Program-made: the position numbers and the translations under genes
Notes under the pieces: model-generated
Database searches by the model: none
Told to the model about the DNA's origin: nothing
Seen by the model: only the letters and a program-made list of their open reading frames with translations
In this document: in pieces, positions 48,017 to 61,023 of the stretch
How the letters are laid out: every line of letters starts with the position of its first letter
How positions within the stretch are numbered: position 1 is the stretch's first letter
Source: Petrolisthes cinctipes
Lineage: Eukaryota; Arthropoda; Malacostraca; Decapoda; Porcellanidae
DNA: 64,000 bases
Reading direction: 5' to 3'
Assembly (NCBI GenBank): GCA_033782935.1
Contig: JAWQEG010000369.1
Span: forward strand, 2,113,501-2,177,500

Positions 48017-48655
48017 GCATGTTTTTAGCCTATATTTTGAAAATATTTAAGCACTGTACAGATTGCTTCTGGGACCCCAAAATATTGAATTTTCGGGTGT
48101 TTTGAACCTGAATTTGAGATATAAACGGGTACAGAAGATACATGCACATATTGACTTTGGGCACCAAAAATATCGATTTTCAGCATGTTTTGGGCCTGAA
48201 TTTTGAAAATACTCTAACACGGAGTAGGCATGTACAAATATCTTCTGGGACCTCTAAATATCGAATTTTCGGGTGTTTTGGGACTGAATTTGAGATATCG
48301 ATTTTTTGGCACCTAAAATGTCGATTTTTAGCATGTTTTTAGCCTATATTTTGAAAATATTCTAGCAATGTGTAGGCATGTACAGATTGCTTCTGGGACC
48401 CCAAAATATTGAATTTTCGGGTGTTTTGAGCCTGAATTTGAGATATAAACGGGTACTGAAGATGCATGCACATATCGACTTTTGTGCACCTAAAAGATCG
48501 ATTTTCAGTATGTTTTGAGCATGTATTTTGAAAATACTCTAACACGGAGTAAGCATGTACAGATCGCTTCTGGGACCCCTAAATATCGAATTTTCGGGTG
48601 TTTTGGGACTGAATTTGAGATATCGACTTTTTGGCACCTAAAAGATCGATTTTTA
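48017..48655 (+). repeat. Two tandem dimer units (314 + 325 bp), third locus
   Basis: Units start at 48017, 48331 and 48656. The two dimer types are the same as at 8166 and 31126, but the order is reversed. The first dimer contains ATATTTAAGCACTG and TACAAATATCTTCTGG as private variants. Confidence 0.82.
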
Positions 48656-49647
48656 GCATGTTTTTAGCCTATATTTTGAAAATATTCTAGCACTGTACAG
48701 ATTGCTTCTGGGACCCCAAAATATTGAATTTTCGGGTGTTTTGAACCTGAATTTGAGATATAAACGGGTACAGAAGATATATGCACATATTGACTTTGGG
48801 CACCAAAAATATCGATTTTCAGCATGTTTTGGGCCTGAATTTTGAAAATACTCTAACACGGAGTAGGCATGTACAGATCTTTTCTGGGACCCCAAAATAT
48901 CGAATTTTCGGGTGTTTAGGGCCAGAATTTGAGATATAAACGGGTACAGAAGATGCATGCACATATCGACTTTTGGGCACCTAAAAGATCGATTTTCAGT
49001 ATGTTTTTGGCCTGTATTTTGAAAATACTCTAACACGGAGTAGGCATGTACAAATACCTTCTGGGACCTCTAAATATCGAATTTTCGGGTGTTTTGGGAC
49101 TGAATTTGAGATATCGATTTTTTGGCACCTAAAATGTCGATTTTTAGCATGTTTTTAGCCTATATTTTGAAAATATTCTAGCACTGTGTAGGCATGTACA
49201 GATTGCTGCTGGGACCCCAAAATATTGAATTTTCGGGTGTTTTGAGCCTGAATTTGAGATATAAACGGGTACAGAAGATACATGCACATATTGACTTTGG
49301 GCAACAAAAATATCTGTTTTCAGCATGTTTTGGGCCTGAATTTTGAAAATACTCTAACACGGAGTAGGCATGTACAGATCGCTTCTGGGACCCCAAAATA
49401 TCGAATTTTCGGGTGTTTAGGGCCAGAATTTGAGATATAAACGGATACAGAAGATGCATGCACATATCGACTTTTGGGCACCTAAAAGATCGATTTTCAG
49501 TATGTTTTTGGCCTGTATTTTGAAAATACTCTAACACGGAGTAGGCATGTACAGATACCTTCTGGGACCTCTAAATATCGAATTTTCGGGTGTTTTGGGA
49601 CTAAATTTGAGATATCGATTTTTTGGCACCTAAAATGTCGATTTTTA

Positions 49648-51995
49648 GCATGTTTTTAGCCTATATTTTGAAAATATTCTAGCACTGTGTAGGCATGTAC
49701 AGATTGCATTTGGGACCCCAAAATATTGAATTTTTGGGTGTTTTGAGCCTGAATTTGAGATATAAACGGGTACAGAAGATACATGCACATATTGACTTTG
49801 GGCATCTAAAATATCGATTTTCAGCATGTTTTGGGCCTGTATTTTGAAAATTAACACTGAGTAGGCATGTACAGATTGCTTCTGGGACCCCAAAATATTG
49901 AATTTTCGGGTGTTTTGAGCCTGAATTTGAGATATAAACGGGTACAGAAGATACATGCACATATTGACTTTGGGCACCAAAAATATCGATTTTCAGCATG
50001 TTTTGGGCCTGAATTTTGAAAATACTCTAACACGGAGTAGGCATGTACAGATCGCTTCTGGGACCCCAAAATATCGAATTTTCGGGTGTTTAGGGCCAGA
50101 ATTTGAGATATAAACGGGTACAGAAGATGCATGCACATATCGACTTTTGGGCACCTAAAAGATCGATTTTCAATATGTTTTTGGCCTGTATTTTGAAAAT
50201 ACTCTAACACGGAGTAGGCATGTACAGATACCTTCTGGAACCTCTAAATATCGTATTTTCGGGTGTTTTGGGACTGAATTTGAGATATCGATTTTTTAGC
50301 ACCTAAAATATCGATTTTCAGCATGTTTTTAGCCTATATTTTGAAAATATTCTAGCACTGTGTAGGCATGTACAGATTGCTTCTGGGACCCCAAAATATT
50401 AAATTTTCGGGTGTTTTGAGCCTGAATTTGAGATATAAACGGGTACAGAAGATACATGCACATATTGACTTTGGGCAACAAAAATATCTATTTTCAGCAT
50501 GTTTTGGGCCTGAATTTTGAAAATACTCTAACACGGAGTAGGCATGTACAGATCGCTTCTGGGACCCCAAAATATCGAATTTTCGGGTGTTTAGGGCCAG
50601 AATTTGAGATATAAACGGGTACAGAAGATGCATGCACATATCGACTTTTGGGCACCTAAAAGATCGATTTTCAGTATGTTTTCGGCCTGTATTTTGAAAA
50701 TACTCTAACACGGAGTAGGCATGTACAGATACCTTCTGGGACCTCTAAATATCGAATTTTCGGGTGTTTTGGGACTAAATTTGAGATATCGATTTTTTGG
50801 CACCTAAAATGTCGATTTTTAGCATGTTTTTAGCCTATATTTTGAAAATATTCTAGCACTGTGTAGGCATGTACAGATTGCATTTGGGACCCCAAAATAT
50901 TGAATTTTTGGGTGTTTTGAGCCTGAATTTGAGATATAAACGGGTACAGAAGATACATGCACATATTGACTTTGGGCATCTAAAATATCGATTTTCAGCA
51001 TGTTTTGGGCCTGTATTTTGAAAATTAACACTGAGTAGGCATGTACAGATTGCTTCTGGGACCCCAAAATATTGAATTTTCGGGTGTTTTGAGCCTGAAT
51101 TTGAGATATAAACGGGTACAGAAGATACATGCACATATTGACTTTGGGCACCAAAAATATCGATTTTCAGCATGTTTTGGGCCTGAATTTTGAAAATACT
51201 CTAACACGGAGTAGGCATGTACAGATCGCTTCTGGGACCCCAAAATATCGAATTTTCGGGTGTTTAGGGCCAGAATTTGAGATATAAACGGGTACAGAAG
51301 ATGCATGCACATATCGACTTTTGGGCACCCAAAAGATCGATTTTCAATATGTTTTTGGCCTGTATTTTGAAAATACTCTAACACGGAGTAGGCATGTACA
51401 GATACCTTCTGGAACCTCTAAATATCGAATTTTCGGGTGTTTTGGGACTGAATTTGAGATATCGATTTTTTAGCACCTAAAATATCGATTTTCAGCATTT
51501 TTTTAGCCTATATTTTGAAAATATTCTAGCACTGTGTAGGCATGTACAGATTGCTTCTGGGACCCCAAAATATTAAATTTTCGGGTGTTTTGAGCCTGAA
51601 TTTGAGATATAAACGGGTACAGAAGATACATGCACATATTGACTTTGGGCAACAAAAATATCTATTTTCAGCATGTTTTGGGCCTGAATTTTGAAAATAC
51701 TCTAACACGGAGTAGGCATGTACAGATCGCTTCTGGGACCGCAAAATATCGAATTTTCGGGTGTTTAGGGCCAGAATTTGAGATATAAACGGGTACAGAA
51801 GATGCATGCACATATCGACTTTTGGGCACCTAAAAGATCGATTTTCAGTATGTTTTTGGCCTGTATTTTGAAAATACTCTAACACGGAGTAGGCATGTAC
51901 AGATACCTTCTGGGACCTCTAAATATCGAATTTTCGGGTGTTTTGGGACTAAATTTGAGATATCGATTTTTTGGCACCTAAAATGTCGATTTTTA
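49648..51995 (+). repeat. 1,174-bp heptamer super-repeat, two copies
   Basis: Unit starts 49648 (673), 50321 (501), 50822 (673) and 51495 (501) give two copies of 1,174 bp. Shared marks: GATTGCATTTGGGACC, AATTAACACTG, GGGCAACAAAAATATCT, TTTTTTAGCACC, CTTCTGGAACC and GGGACTAAATTTG. A diverged relative lies at about 42430-43250 (same AATTAACACTG, GGGCAACAAAAATAT and CTTCTGGAACC). Confidence 0.85.
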
Positions 51996-54900
51996 GCATG
52001 TTTTTAGCCTATATTTTGAAAATATTCTAGCACTGTGTAGGCATGTACAGATTGCATTTGGGACCCCAAAATATTGAATTTTTGGGTGTTTTGAGCCTGA
52101 ATTTGAGATATAAACGGGTACAGAAGATACATGCACATATTGACTTTGGGCACCAAAAATATCGATTTTCAGTATGTTTTGAGCATGTAATTTGAAAATA
52201 CTCTAACACGGAGTAGGCATGTACAGATCGCTTCTGGGACCCCTAAATATCGAATTTTCGGGTGTTTTGGGACTGAATTTGAGATATCGACTTTTTGGCA
52301 CCTAAAAGATCGATTTTTAGCATGTTTTTAGCCTATATTTTGAAAATATTCTAGCACTGAGTAGGCATGTACAGATTGCTTCTGGGACCCCAAAATATTG
52401 AATTTTCGGGTGTTTTGAGCCTGAATTTGAGATATAAACGGGTTCAGAAGATACATGCACATATTGACTTTGGGCACCAAAAATATCGATTTTCAGCATG
52501 TTTTGGGCCTGAATTTTGAAAATACTCTAACACGGAGTAGGCATGTACAGATCGCTTCTGGGACCCCAAAATATCGAATTTTCGGGTGTTTTGAGCCAGA
52601 ATTTGAGATATAAACGGGTACTGAAGATGCATGCACATATCGACTTTTGTGCACCTAAAAGATCGATTTTCAGTATGTTTTGAGGATGTATTTTGAAAAT
52701 ACTCTAACACGGAGTAGGCATGTACAGATCGCTTCTGGGACCCCTAAATATAGAATTTTCGGGGGTTTTGGGACTGAATTTGAGATATCGACTTTTTGGC
52801 ACCTAAAAGATCGATTTTTAGCATGTTTTTAGCATATATTTTGAAAATATTCTAGCACTTTACAGATTGCTTCTGGGACCCCAAAATATTGAATTTTTGG
52901 GTGTTTTGAGCCTGAATTTGAGATATAAACGGGTACAGAAGATACATGCACATATTGACTTTGGGCACCAAAAATATCGATTTTCAGCATGTTTTGGGCC
53001 TGAATTTTGAAAATACTCTAACACGGAGTAGGCATGTACAGATCGCTTCTGGGACCCCAAAATATCGAATTTTCGGGTGTTTAGGGCCAGAATTTGAGAT
53101 ATAAACGGGTACAGAAGATGCATGCACATATCGACTTTTGGGCACCTAAAAGATCGATTTTCAGTATGTTTTTCGCCTGTATTTTGAAAATACTCTAACA
53201 CGGAGTAGGCATGTACAGATACCTTCTGGGACCTCTAAATATCGAATTTTCGGGTGTTTTGGGACTGAATTTGAGATATCGATTTTTTGGCACCTAAAAT
53301 ATCGATTTTCAGCATGTTTTTAGCCTATATTTTGAAAATATTCTAGCACTGTGTAGGCATGTACAGATTGCTTCTGGGAACCCAAAATATTGAATTTTCA
53401 GGTGTTTTGAGCCTGAATTTGAGATATAAACGGGTACAGAAGATACATGCACATATTGACTTTGGGCATCTAAAATATCGATTTTCAGCATGTTTTGGGC
53501 CTGAATTTTGAAAATACTCTAACACGGAGTAGGCATGTACAGATCGCTTCTGGGACCGCAAAATATCGAATTTTCGGGTGTTTAGGGCCAGAATTTGAGA
53601 TATAAACGGGTACAGAAGATGCATGCACATATCGACTTTTGGGCACCTAAAAGATCGATTTTCAGTATGTTTTTGGCCTGTATTTTGAAAATACTCTAAC
53701 ACGGAGTAGGCATGTACAGATACCTTCTGGGACCTCTAAATATCGAATTTTCGGGTGTTTTGGGACTAAATTTGAGATATCGATTTTTTGGCACCTAAAA
53801 TGTCGATTTTTAGCATGTTTTTAGCCTATATTTTGAAAATATTCTAGCACTGTGTAGGCATGTACAGATTGCATTTGGGACCCCAAAATATTGAATTTTT
53901 GGGTGTTTTGAGCCTGAATTTGAGATATAAACGGGTACAGAAGATACATGCACATATTGACTTTGGGCACCAAAAATATCGATTTTCAGTATGTTTTGAG
54001 CATGTAATTTGAAAATACTCTAACACGGAGTAGGCATGTACAGATCGCTTCTGGGACCCCTAAATATCGAATTTTCGGGTGTTTTGGGACTGAATTTGAG
54101 ATATCGACTTTTTGGCACCTAAAAGATCGATTTTTAGCATGTTTTTAGCCTATATTTTGAAAATATTCTAGCACTGAGTAGGCATGTACAGATTGCTTCT
54201 GGGACCCCAAAATATTGAATTTTCGGGTGTTTTGAGCCTGAATTTGAGATATAAACGGGTTCAGAAGATACATGCACATATTGACTTTGGGCACCAAAAA
54301 TATCGATTTTCAGCATGTTTTGGGCCTGAATTTTGAAAATACTCTAACACGGAGTAGGCATGTACAGATCGCTTCTGGGACCCCAAAATATCGAATTTTC
54401 GGGTGTTTTGAGCCAGAATTTGAGATATAAACGGGTACTGAAGATGCATGCACATATCGACTTTTGTGCACCTAAAAGATCGATTTTCAGTATGTTTTGA
54501 GGATGTATTTTGAAAATACTCTAACACGGAGTAGGCATGTACAGATCGCTTCTGGGACCCCTAAATATAGAATTTTCGGGGGTTTTGGGACTGAATTTGA
54601 GATATCGACTTTTTGGCACCTAAAAGATCGATTTTTAGCATGTTTTTAGCATATATTTTGAAAATATTCTAGCACTGTACAGATTGCTTCTGGGACCCCA
54701 AAATATTGAATTTTTGGGTGTTTTGAGCCTGAATTTGAGATATAAACGGGTACAGAAGATACATGCACATATTGACTTTGGGCACCAAAAATATCGATTT
54801 TCAGCATGTTTTGGGCCTGAATTTTGAAAATACTCTAACACGGAGTAGGCATGTACAGATCGCTTCTGGGACCCCAAAATATCGAATTTTCGGGTGTTTA

Positions 54901-55629
54901 GGGCCAGAATTTGAGATATAAACGGGTACAGAAGATGCATGCACATATCGACTTTTGGGCACCTAAAAGATCGATTTTCAGTATGTTTTTCGCCTGTATT
55001 TTGAAAATACTCTAACACGGAGTAGGCATGTACAGATACCTTCTGGGACCTCTAAATATCGAATTTTCGGGTGTTTTGGGACTGAATTTGAGATATCGAT
55101 TTTTTGGCACCTAAAATATCGATTTTCAGCATGTTTTTAGCCTATATTTTGAAAATATTCTAGCACTGTGTAGGCATGTACAGATTGCTTCTGGGAACCC
55201 AAAATATTGAATTTTCAGGTGTTTTGAGCCTGAATTTGAGATATAAACGGGTACAGAAGATACATGCACATATTGACTTTGGGCATCTAAAATATCGATT
55301 TTCAGCATGTTTTGGGCCTGTATTTTGAAAATACTCTAACACTGAGTAGGCATGTACAGATTGCTTCTGGGACCCCAAAATATTGAATTTTCGGGTGTTT
55401 TGAGCCTGAATTTGAGATATAAACGGGTACTGAAGATGCATGCACATATCGACTTTTGGGCACCTAAAAGATCGATTTTCAGTATGTTTTGAGCATGTAT
55501 TTTGAAAATACTCTAACACGGAGTAGGCATGTACAGATCGCTTCTGGGACCCCTAAATATCGAATTTTCGGGTGTTTTGGGACTGAATTTGAGATATCGA
55601 CTTTTTGTCACCTAAAAGATCGATTTTTA
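51996..55629 (+). repeat. 1,817-bp super-repeat, two copies
   Basis: Unit steps 324, 501, 491, 501 repeat from 51996 to 53812 and from 53813 to 55629. Shared marks: CATGTAATTTGAAAATAC, CGGGTTCAGAAG, TTTGAGCCAGAAT, GAGGATGTATT, CGGGGGTTTTGGG, TTAGCATATATT and GTTTTTCGCC. The last unit of copy 1 (from about 53500) switches to variants of the 1,174-bp family (GACCGCAAAATAT). Copy 2 keeps the GCCTGTATTTTG/CTGAGTAGG type there. Confidence 0.85.
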
Positions 55630-58600
55630 GCATGTTTTTAGCCTATATTTTGAAAATATTCTAGCACTGAGTAGGCATGTACAGATTGCTTCTGGGACCC
55701 CAAAATATTGAATTTTCGGTTGTTTTGAGCCTGAATTTGAGATATAAACGGGTACAGAAGATACATGCACATATTGACTTTGGGCACCTAAAATATCGAT
55801 TTTCAGCATGTTTTGGGCCTGAATTTTGAAAATACTCTAACACGGAATAGGCATATACAGATCGCTTCTGTGACCCCAAAATATCGAATTTTCGGGTGTT
55901 TTGAGCCTGAATTTGAGATATAAACGGGTACTGAAGATGCATGCACATATCGACTTTTGTGCATCTAAAAGATCGATTTTCAGCATGTTTTGGGCCTGAA
56001 TTTTGAAAATACTCTAACACGGAGTAGGCATGTACAGATTGCTTCTGGGACCCCAAAATATCGAATTTTCGGGTGTTTAGGGCCAGAATTTGAGATATAA
56101 ACGGGTACAGGAGATGCATGCACATATCGACTTTTGGGCACCTAAAAGATCGATTTTCAGTATGTTTTTGGCCTGTATTTTGAAAATACTCTAACACGAA
56201 GTAGACATGTACAGATTGTTTCTGGGACCCCAAAATATTGAATTTTAGGGTGTTTTGAGCCTGAATTTGAGATATAAACGGGTACTGAAGATGCATGCAC
56301 ATATCGACTTTTGTGCACCTAAAAGATCGATTTTCAGTATGTTTTGAGCATGTATTTTGAAAATACTCTAACACGGAGTAGGCATGTACAGATCGCTTCT
56401 GGGACCCCTAAATATCGAATTTTCGGGTTTTTTGGGACTTAATTTGAGATATCGACTTTTTGGCACCTAAAAGATCGATTTTTAGCATGTTTTTAGCCTA
56501 TATTTTGAAAATATTCTAGCACTGTACAGATTGCTTCTGGGACCCCAAAATATTGAATTTTCGGGTGTTTTGAGCCTGAATTTGAGATATAAACGGGTAC
56601 AGAAGATACATGCACATATTGACTTTGGGCACCAAAAATATCGATTTTCAGCATGTTTTGGGCCTGAATTTTGAAAATACTCTAACACGGAGTAGGCATG
56701 TACAGATCGCTTCTGGGACCCCAAAATATCGAATTTTCGGGTGTTTAGAGCCAGAATTTGAGATATAAACGGGTACAGAAGATGCATACACATATCGACT
56801 TTTGGGCACCTAAAAGATCGATTTTCAGTATGTTTTTGGCCTGTATTTTGAAAATACTCTAACATGGAGTAGGCATGTACAGATACCTTCTGGGACCTCT
56901 AAATTTCGAATTTTCGGGTGTTTTGGGACTGAATTTGAGATATTGATTTTTTGGCACCTAAAAGATCGATTATTAACATGTTTTTAGCCTATATTTTGAA
57001 AATATTCTAGCACTGAGTAGACATGTACAGATTGCTTCTGGGACCCCAAAATATTGAATTTTAGGGTGTTTTGAGCTTGAATTTGAGATATAAACGGGTA
57101 CTGAAGATGCATGCACATATCGACTTTTGTGCACCTAAAAGATCGATTTTCAGTATGTTTTGAGCATGTATTTTGAAAATACTCTAACACGGAGTAGGCA
57201 TGTACAGATCGCTTCTGGGACCCCAAAATATCGAATTTTCGGGTTTTTTGGGACTTAATTTGAGATATCGACTCTTTGGCACCTAAAAGATCGATTTTTA
57301 GCATGTTTTTAGCCTATATTTTGAAAATATTCTAGCACTGAGTAGGCATGTACAGATCGCGTCTGGGACCCCAAAATATTGAATTTTCGGGTGTTTTGAG
57401 CCTGAATTTGAGATATAAACGGGTACTGAAGATGCATGCACATATCGACTTTTGTGCACCTAAAAGATCGATTTTCAGCATGTTTTGGGCCTGAATTTTG
57501 AAAATACTCTAACACGGAGTAGGCATGTACAGATAGCTTCTGGGACCCCAAAATATCGAATTTTCGGGTGTTTAAGGCCAGAATTTGAGATATAAACGGT
57601 TACAGAAGATGCATGCACATATCGACTTTTAGGCACCTAAAAGATCGATTTTCAGTATGTTTTTGGCCTGTATTTTGAAAATACTCTAACACGGAGTAGA
57701 CATGTACAGATTGCTTCTGGGACCCCAAAATATTGAATTTTCGGGTGTTTTGAGCCTGAATTTGAGATATAAACGGGTACAGAAGATACATGCACATATT
57801 GACTTTGGGCACCAAAAATATCGATATTCAGCATGTTTTGGGCCTGAATTTTGAAAATACTCTAACACGGAGTAGGCATGTACAGATCGCTTCTGGGACC
57901 CCAAAATATCGAATTTTCGAATGTTTAGGGGCAGAATTTGAGATATAAACGGGTACAAAAGATGCATGCACATATCGACTTTTGGGCACCTAAAAGATCG
58001 ATTTTCAGTATGTTTTTGGCCTGTATTTTGAAAATACTCTAACACGGAGTAGACATGTACAGATTGCTTCTGGGACCCCAAAATATTGAATTTTCGGGTG
58101 TTTTAAGCCTGAATTTGAGATATAAACGGGTACTGAAGATGCATGCACATATCGACTTTTGTGCACCAAAAATATCGATTTTCAGCATGTTTTGGGCCTG
58201 AATTTTGAAAATACTCTAACACTGAGTAGGCATGTACAGATACCTTCTGGGACCCCAAAATATCGAATTTTCGGGTGTTCTGAGCCTGAATTTGAGATAT
58301 AAACGGGTACTGAAGATGCATGCACATATCGACTTTTAGGCACCTAAAAGATCGATTTTCAGTATGTTTTTGGCCTGTATGTTGAAAATACTCTAACACG
58401 GAGTAGGCATGTACAGATCGCTTCTGGGACCCCTAAATATTGAATTTTCGGGTGTTTTGGGACTGAATTTCAGATATCGACTTTTTGGCACCTAAAAGAT
58501 CGATTTTTAGCATGTTTTTAGCCTATATTTTGAAAATATTCTAGCACTGTACAGATTGCTTCTGGGACCCCAAAATATTGAATTTTCGGGTGTTTTGAGC

Positions 58601-61023
58601 CTGAATTTGAGATATAAACGGGTACAGAAGATACATGCACATATTGAATTTGGGCACCAAAAATATAGATTTTCAGCATTTTTTGGGCCTGAATTTTGAA
58701 AATACTCTAACACAGAGTAGGCATGTACAGATCGCTTCTGGGACCCCAAAATATCGAATTTTCAGGTGTTTAGGGCCAGAATTTGAGATATAAACGGGTA
58801 CAGAAGATGCATGCACATATCGACTTTTGGGCACCTAAAAGATCGATTTTCAGTATGTTTTTGGCCTGTATTTCGAAAATACTCTAACACGGAGTAGGCA
58901 TGTACAGATACCTTCTGGGACCTCTAAATATCGAATTTTCGGGTGTTTTGGGACTGAATTTGAGATATCGATTTTTTGGCACCTAAAATGTCGATTTTTA
59001 GCATGATTTTAGCCTATATTTTGAAAATATTCTAGCACTGAGTAGGCATGTACAGATTGCTTCTGGGACCCTAAAATATTAAATTTTCGGGTGTTTTGAG
59101 CCTGAATTTGAGATATAAACGGGTACAGAAGATACATGCACATATTGACTTTGGGCATCTAAAATATCGATTTTCAGCATGTTTTGGGCCTGTATTTTGA
59201 AAATACTCTAACACTGAGTAGGCATGTACAGATTGCTTCTGGGACCCCAAAATATTGAATTTTCGGGTGTTTTGAGCATGAATTTGAGATATAAACGGGT
59301 ACTGAAGATGCATGCACATATTGACTTTTGTGCACCTAAAAGATCGATTTTCAGTATGTTTTGAGCATGTATTTTGAAAATACTCTAACACGGAGTAGGC
59401 ATGTACAGATCGCTTCTGGGACCTCTAAATATCGAATTTTCGGGTGTTTTGGGACTGAATTTGAGATATCGACTTTTTGGCACCTAAAAGATCGATTTTT
59501 AGCATGTTTTTAGCCTATATTTTGAAAATATTCTAGCACTGTACAGATTGCTTCTGGGACCCCAAAATATTGAATTTTCGGGTGTTTTAAGCCTGAATTT
59601 GAGATATAAACGGGTACAGAAGATACATGCACATATTGACTTTGGGCACCAAAAATATCGATTTTCAGCATGTTTTGGGCCTGAATTTTGAAAATACTCT
59701 AACACGGAGTAGGCATGTACAGATCGCTTCTGGGACCCCAAAATATCGAATTTTCGGGTGTTTAGGGACAGAATTTGAGATATAAACGGGTACAGAAGAT
59801 GCATGCACATATCGACTTTTGTGCACCTAAAAGATCGATTTTCAGTATGTTTTTGGCCTGTATTTTGAAAATACTCTAACACGGAGTAGGCATGTACAGA
59901 TACCTTCTGGGACCTCTAAATATCGAATTTTCGGGTGTTTTGGGACTGAATTTGAGATATCGATTTTTTGGCACCTAAAATGTCGATTTTTAGCATGTTT
60001 TTAGCCTATATTTTGAAAATATTCTAGCACTGTGTAGGCATGTACAGATTGCTTCTGGGACCCCAAAATATTGAATTTTCGGGTGTTTTGAGCCTGAATT
60101 TGAGATATAAACGGGTACAGAAGATACATGCACATATTGACTTTGGGCACCAAAAATATCGATTTTCAGCATGTTTTGGGCCTGAATTTTGAAAATACTC
60201 TAACACGGAGTAGGGATGTACAGATCGCTTCTGGGACCCCAAAATAACGAATTTTCGGGTGTTTAGGGCCAGAATTTGAGATATAAACGGGTACAGAAGA
60301 TGCATGCACATATCGACTTTTGGGCACCTAAAAGATCGATTTTTAGCATGTTTTTTTCCTATATTTTGAAAATATTCTAACACTGTGTAGGCATGTACTG
60401 ATTCCTTCTGGGACCCCAAAATATTGAATTTTCGGGTGTTTTGAGCCTGAATTTGAGATATAAACGGGTATAGAAGATACATGCACATATTGACTTTTGG
60501 CATCTAAAATATCGATTTTCAGCATGTTTTGGGCCTGTATTTTGAAAATACTCTAACACTGAGTAGGCATGTACAGATTGCTTCTGGGACCCCAAAATAT
60601 TGAATTTTCGGGTGTTTTGAGCCTGAATTTAAGATATAAACGGGTACTGAAGATGCATGCACATATCGACTTTTGTGCACCTAAAAGATCGATTTTCAGT
60701 ATGTTTTGAGCATGTATTTTGAAAATACTCTAACACTGAGTAGGCATGTACAGAATGCTTCTGGGACCCCAAAATAATGAATTTTCGGGTGTTTTGAGCC
60801 TGAATTTGAGATATAAACGGGTACTGAAGATGCATGCACATATCGACTTTTAGGCACCTGAAAGATCGATTTTCAGTATGTTTTTGGCCTGTATTTTGAA
60901 AATACTCTAACACGGAGTAGGCATGTACAGATCGCTTCTGGGACCCCTAAATATTGAATTTTCGGGTGTTTTGGGACTGAATTTCAGATATCGACTTTTT
61001 GGCACCTAAAAGATCGATTTTTA
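55630..61023 (+). repeat. Irregular zone with runs of full-length monomers
   Basis: Unit starts are 55630 (855), 56485 (491), 56976 (325), 57301 (1,209), 58510 (491), 59001 (501), 59502 (491), 59993 (353) and 60346 (678). The 855-bp unit fits four full monomers plus one 148-bp C, and the 1,209-bp unit six full monomers plus one C. The 353-bp unit is a full pair with no C at all. Many junctions are fusions of A, B and B' classes. The antisense frame stays open for 237 codons across 55661-56374 because of this. Confidence 0.8.

Noticed and set aside
55661..56374. 237-codon minus-strand open frame, and similar frames of 60-186 codons throughout the array
   Set aside because: They repeat the satellite monomer every 59 codons, begin and end wherever monomer length changes the frame, and have no domain, splice signal or promoter. 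Tandem repetition of one open monomer explains them fully.
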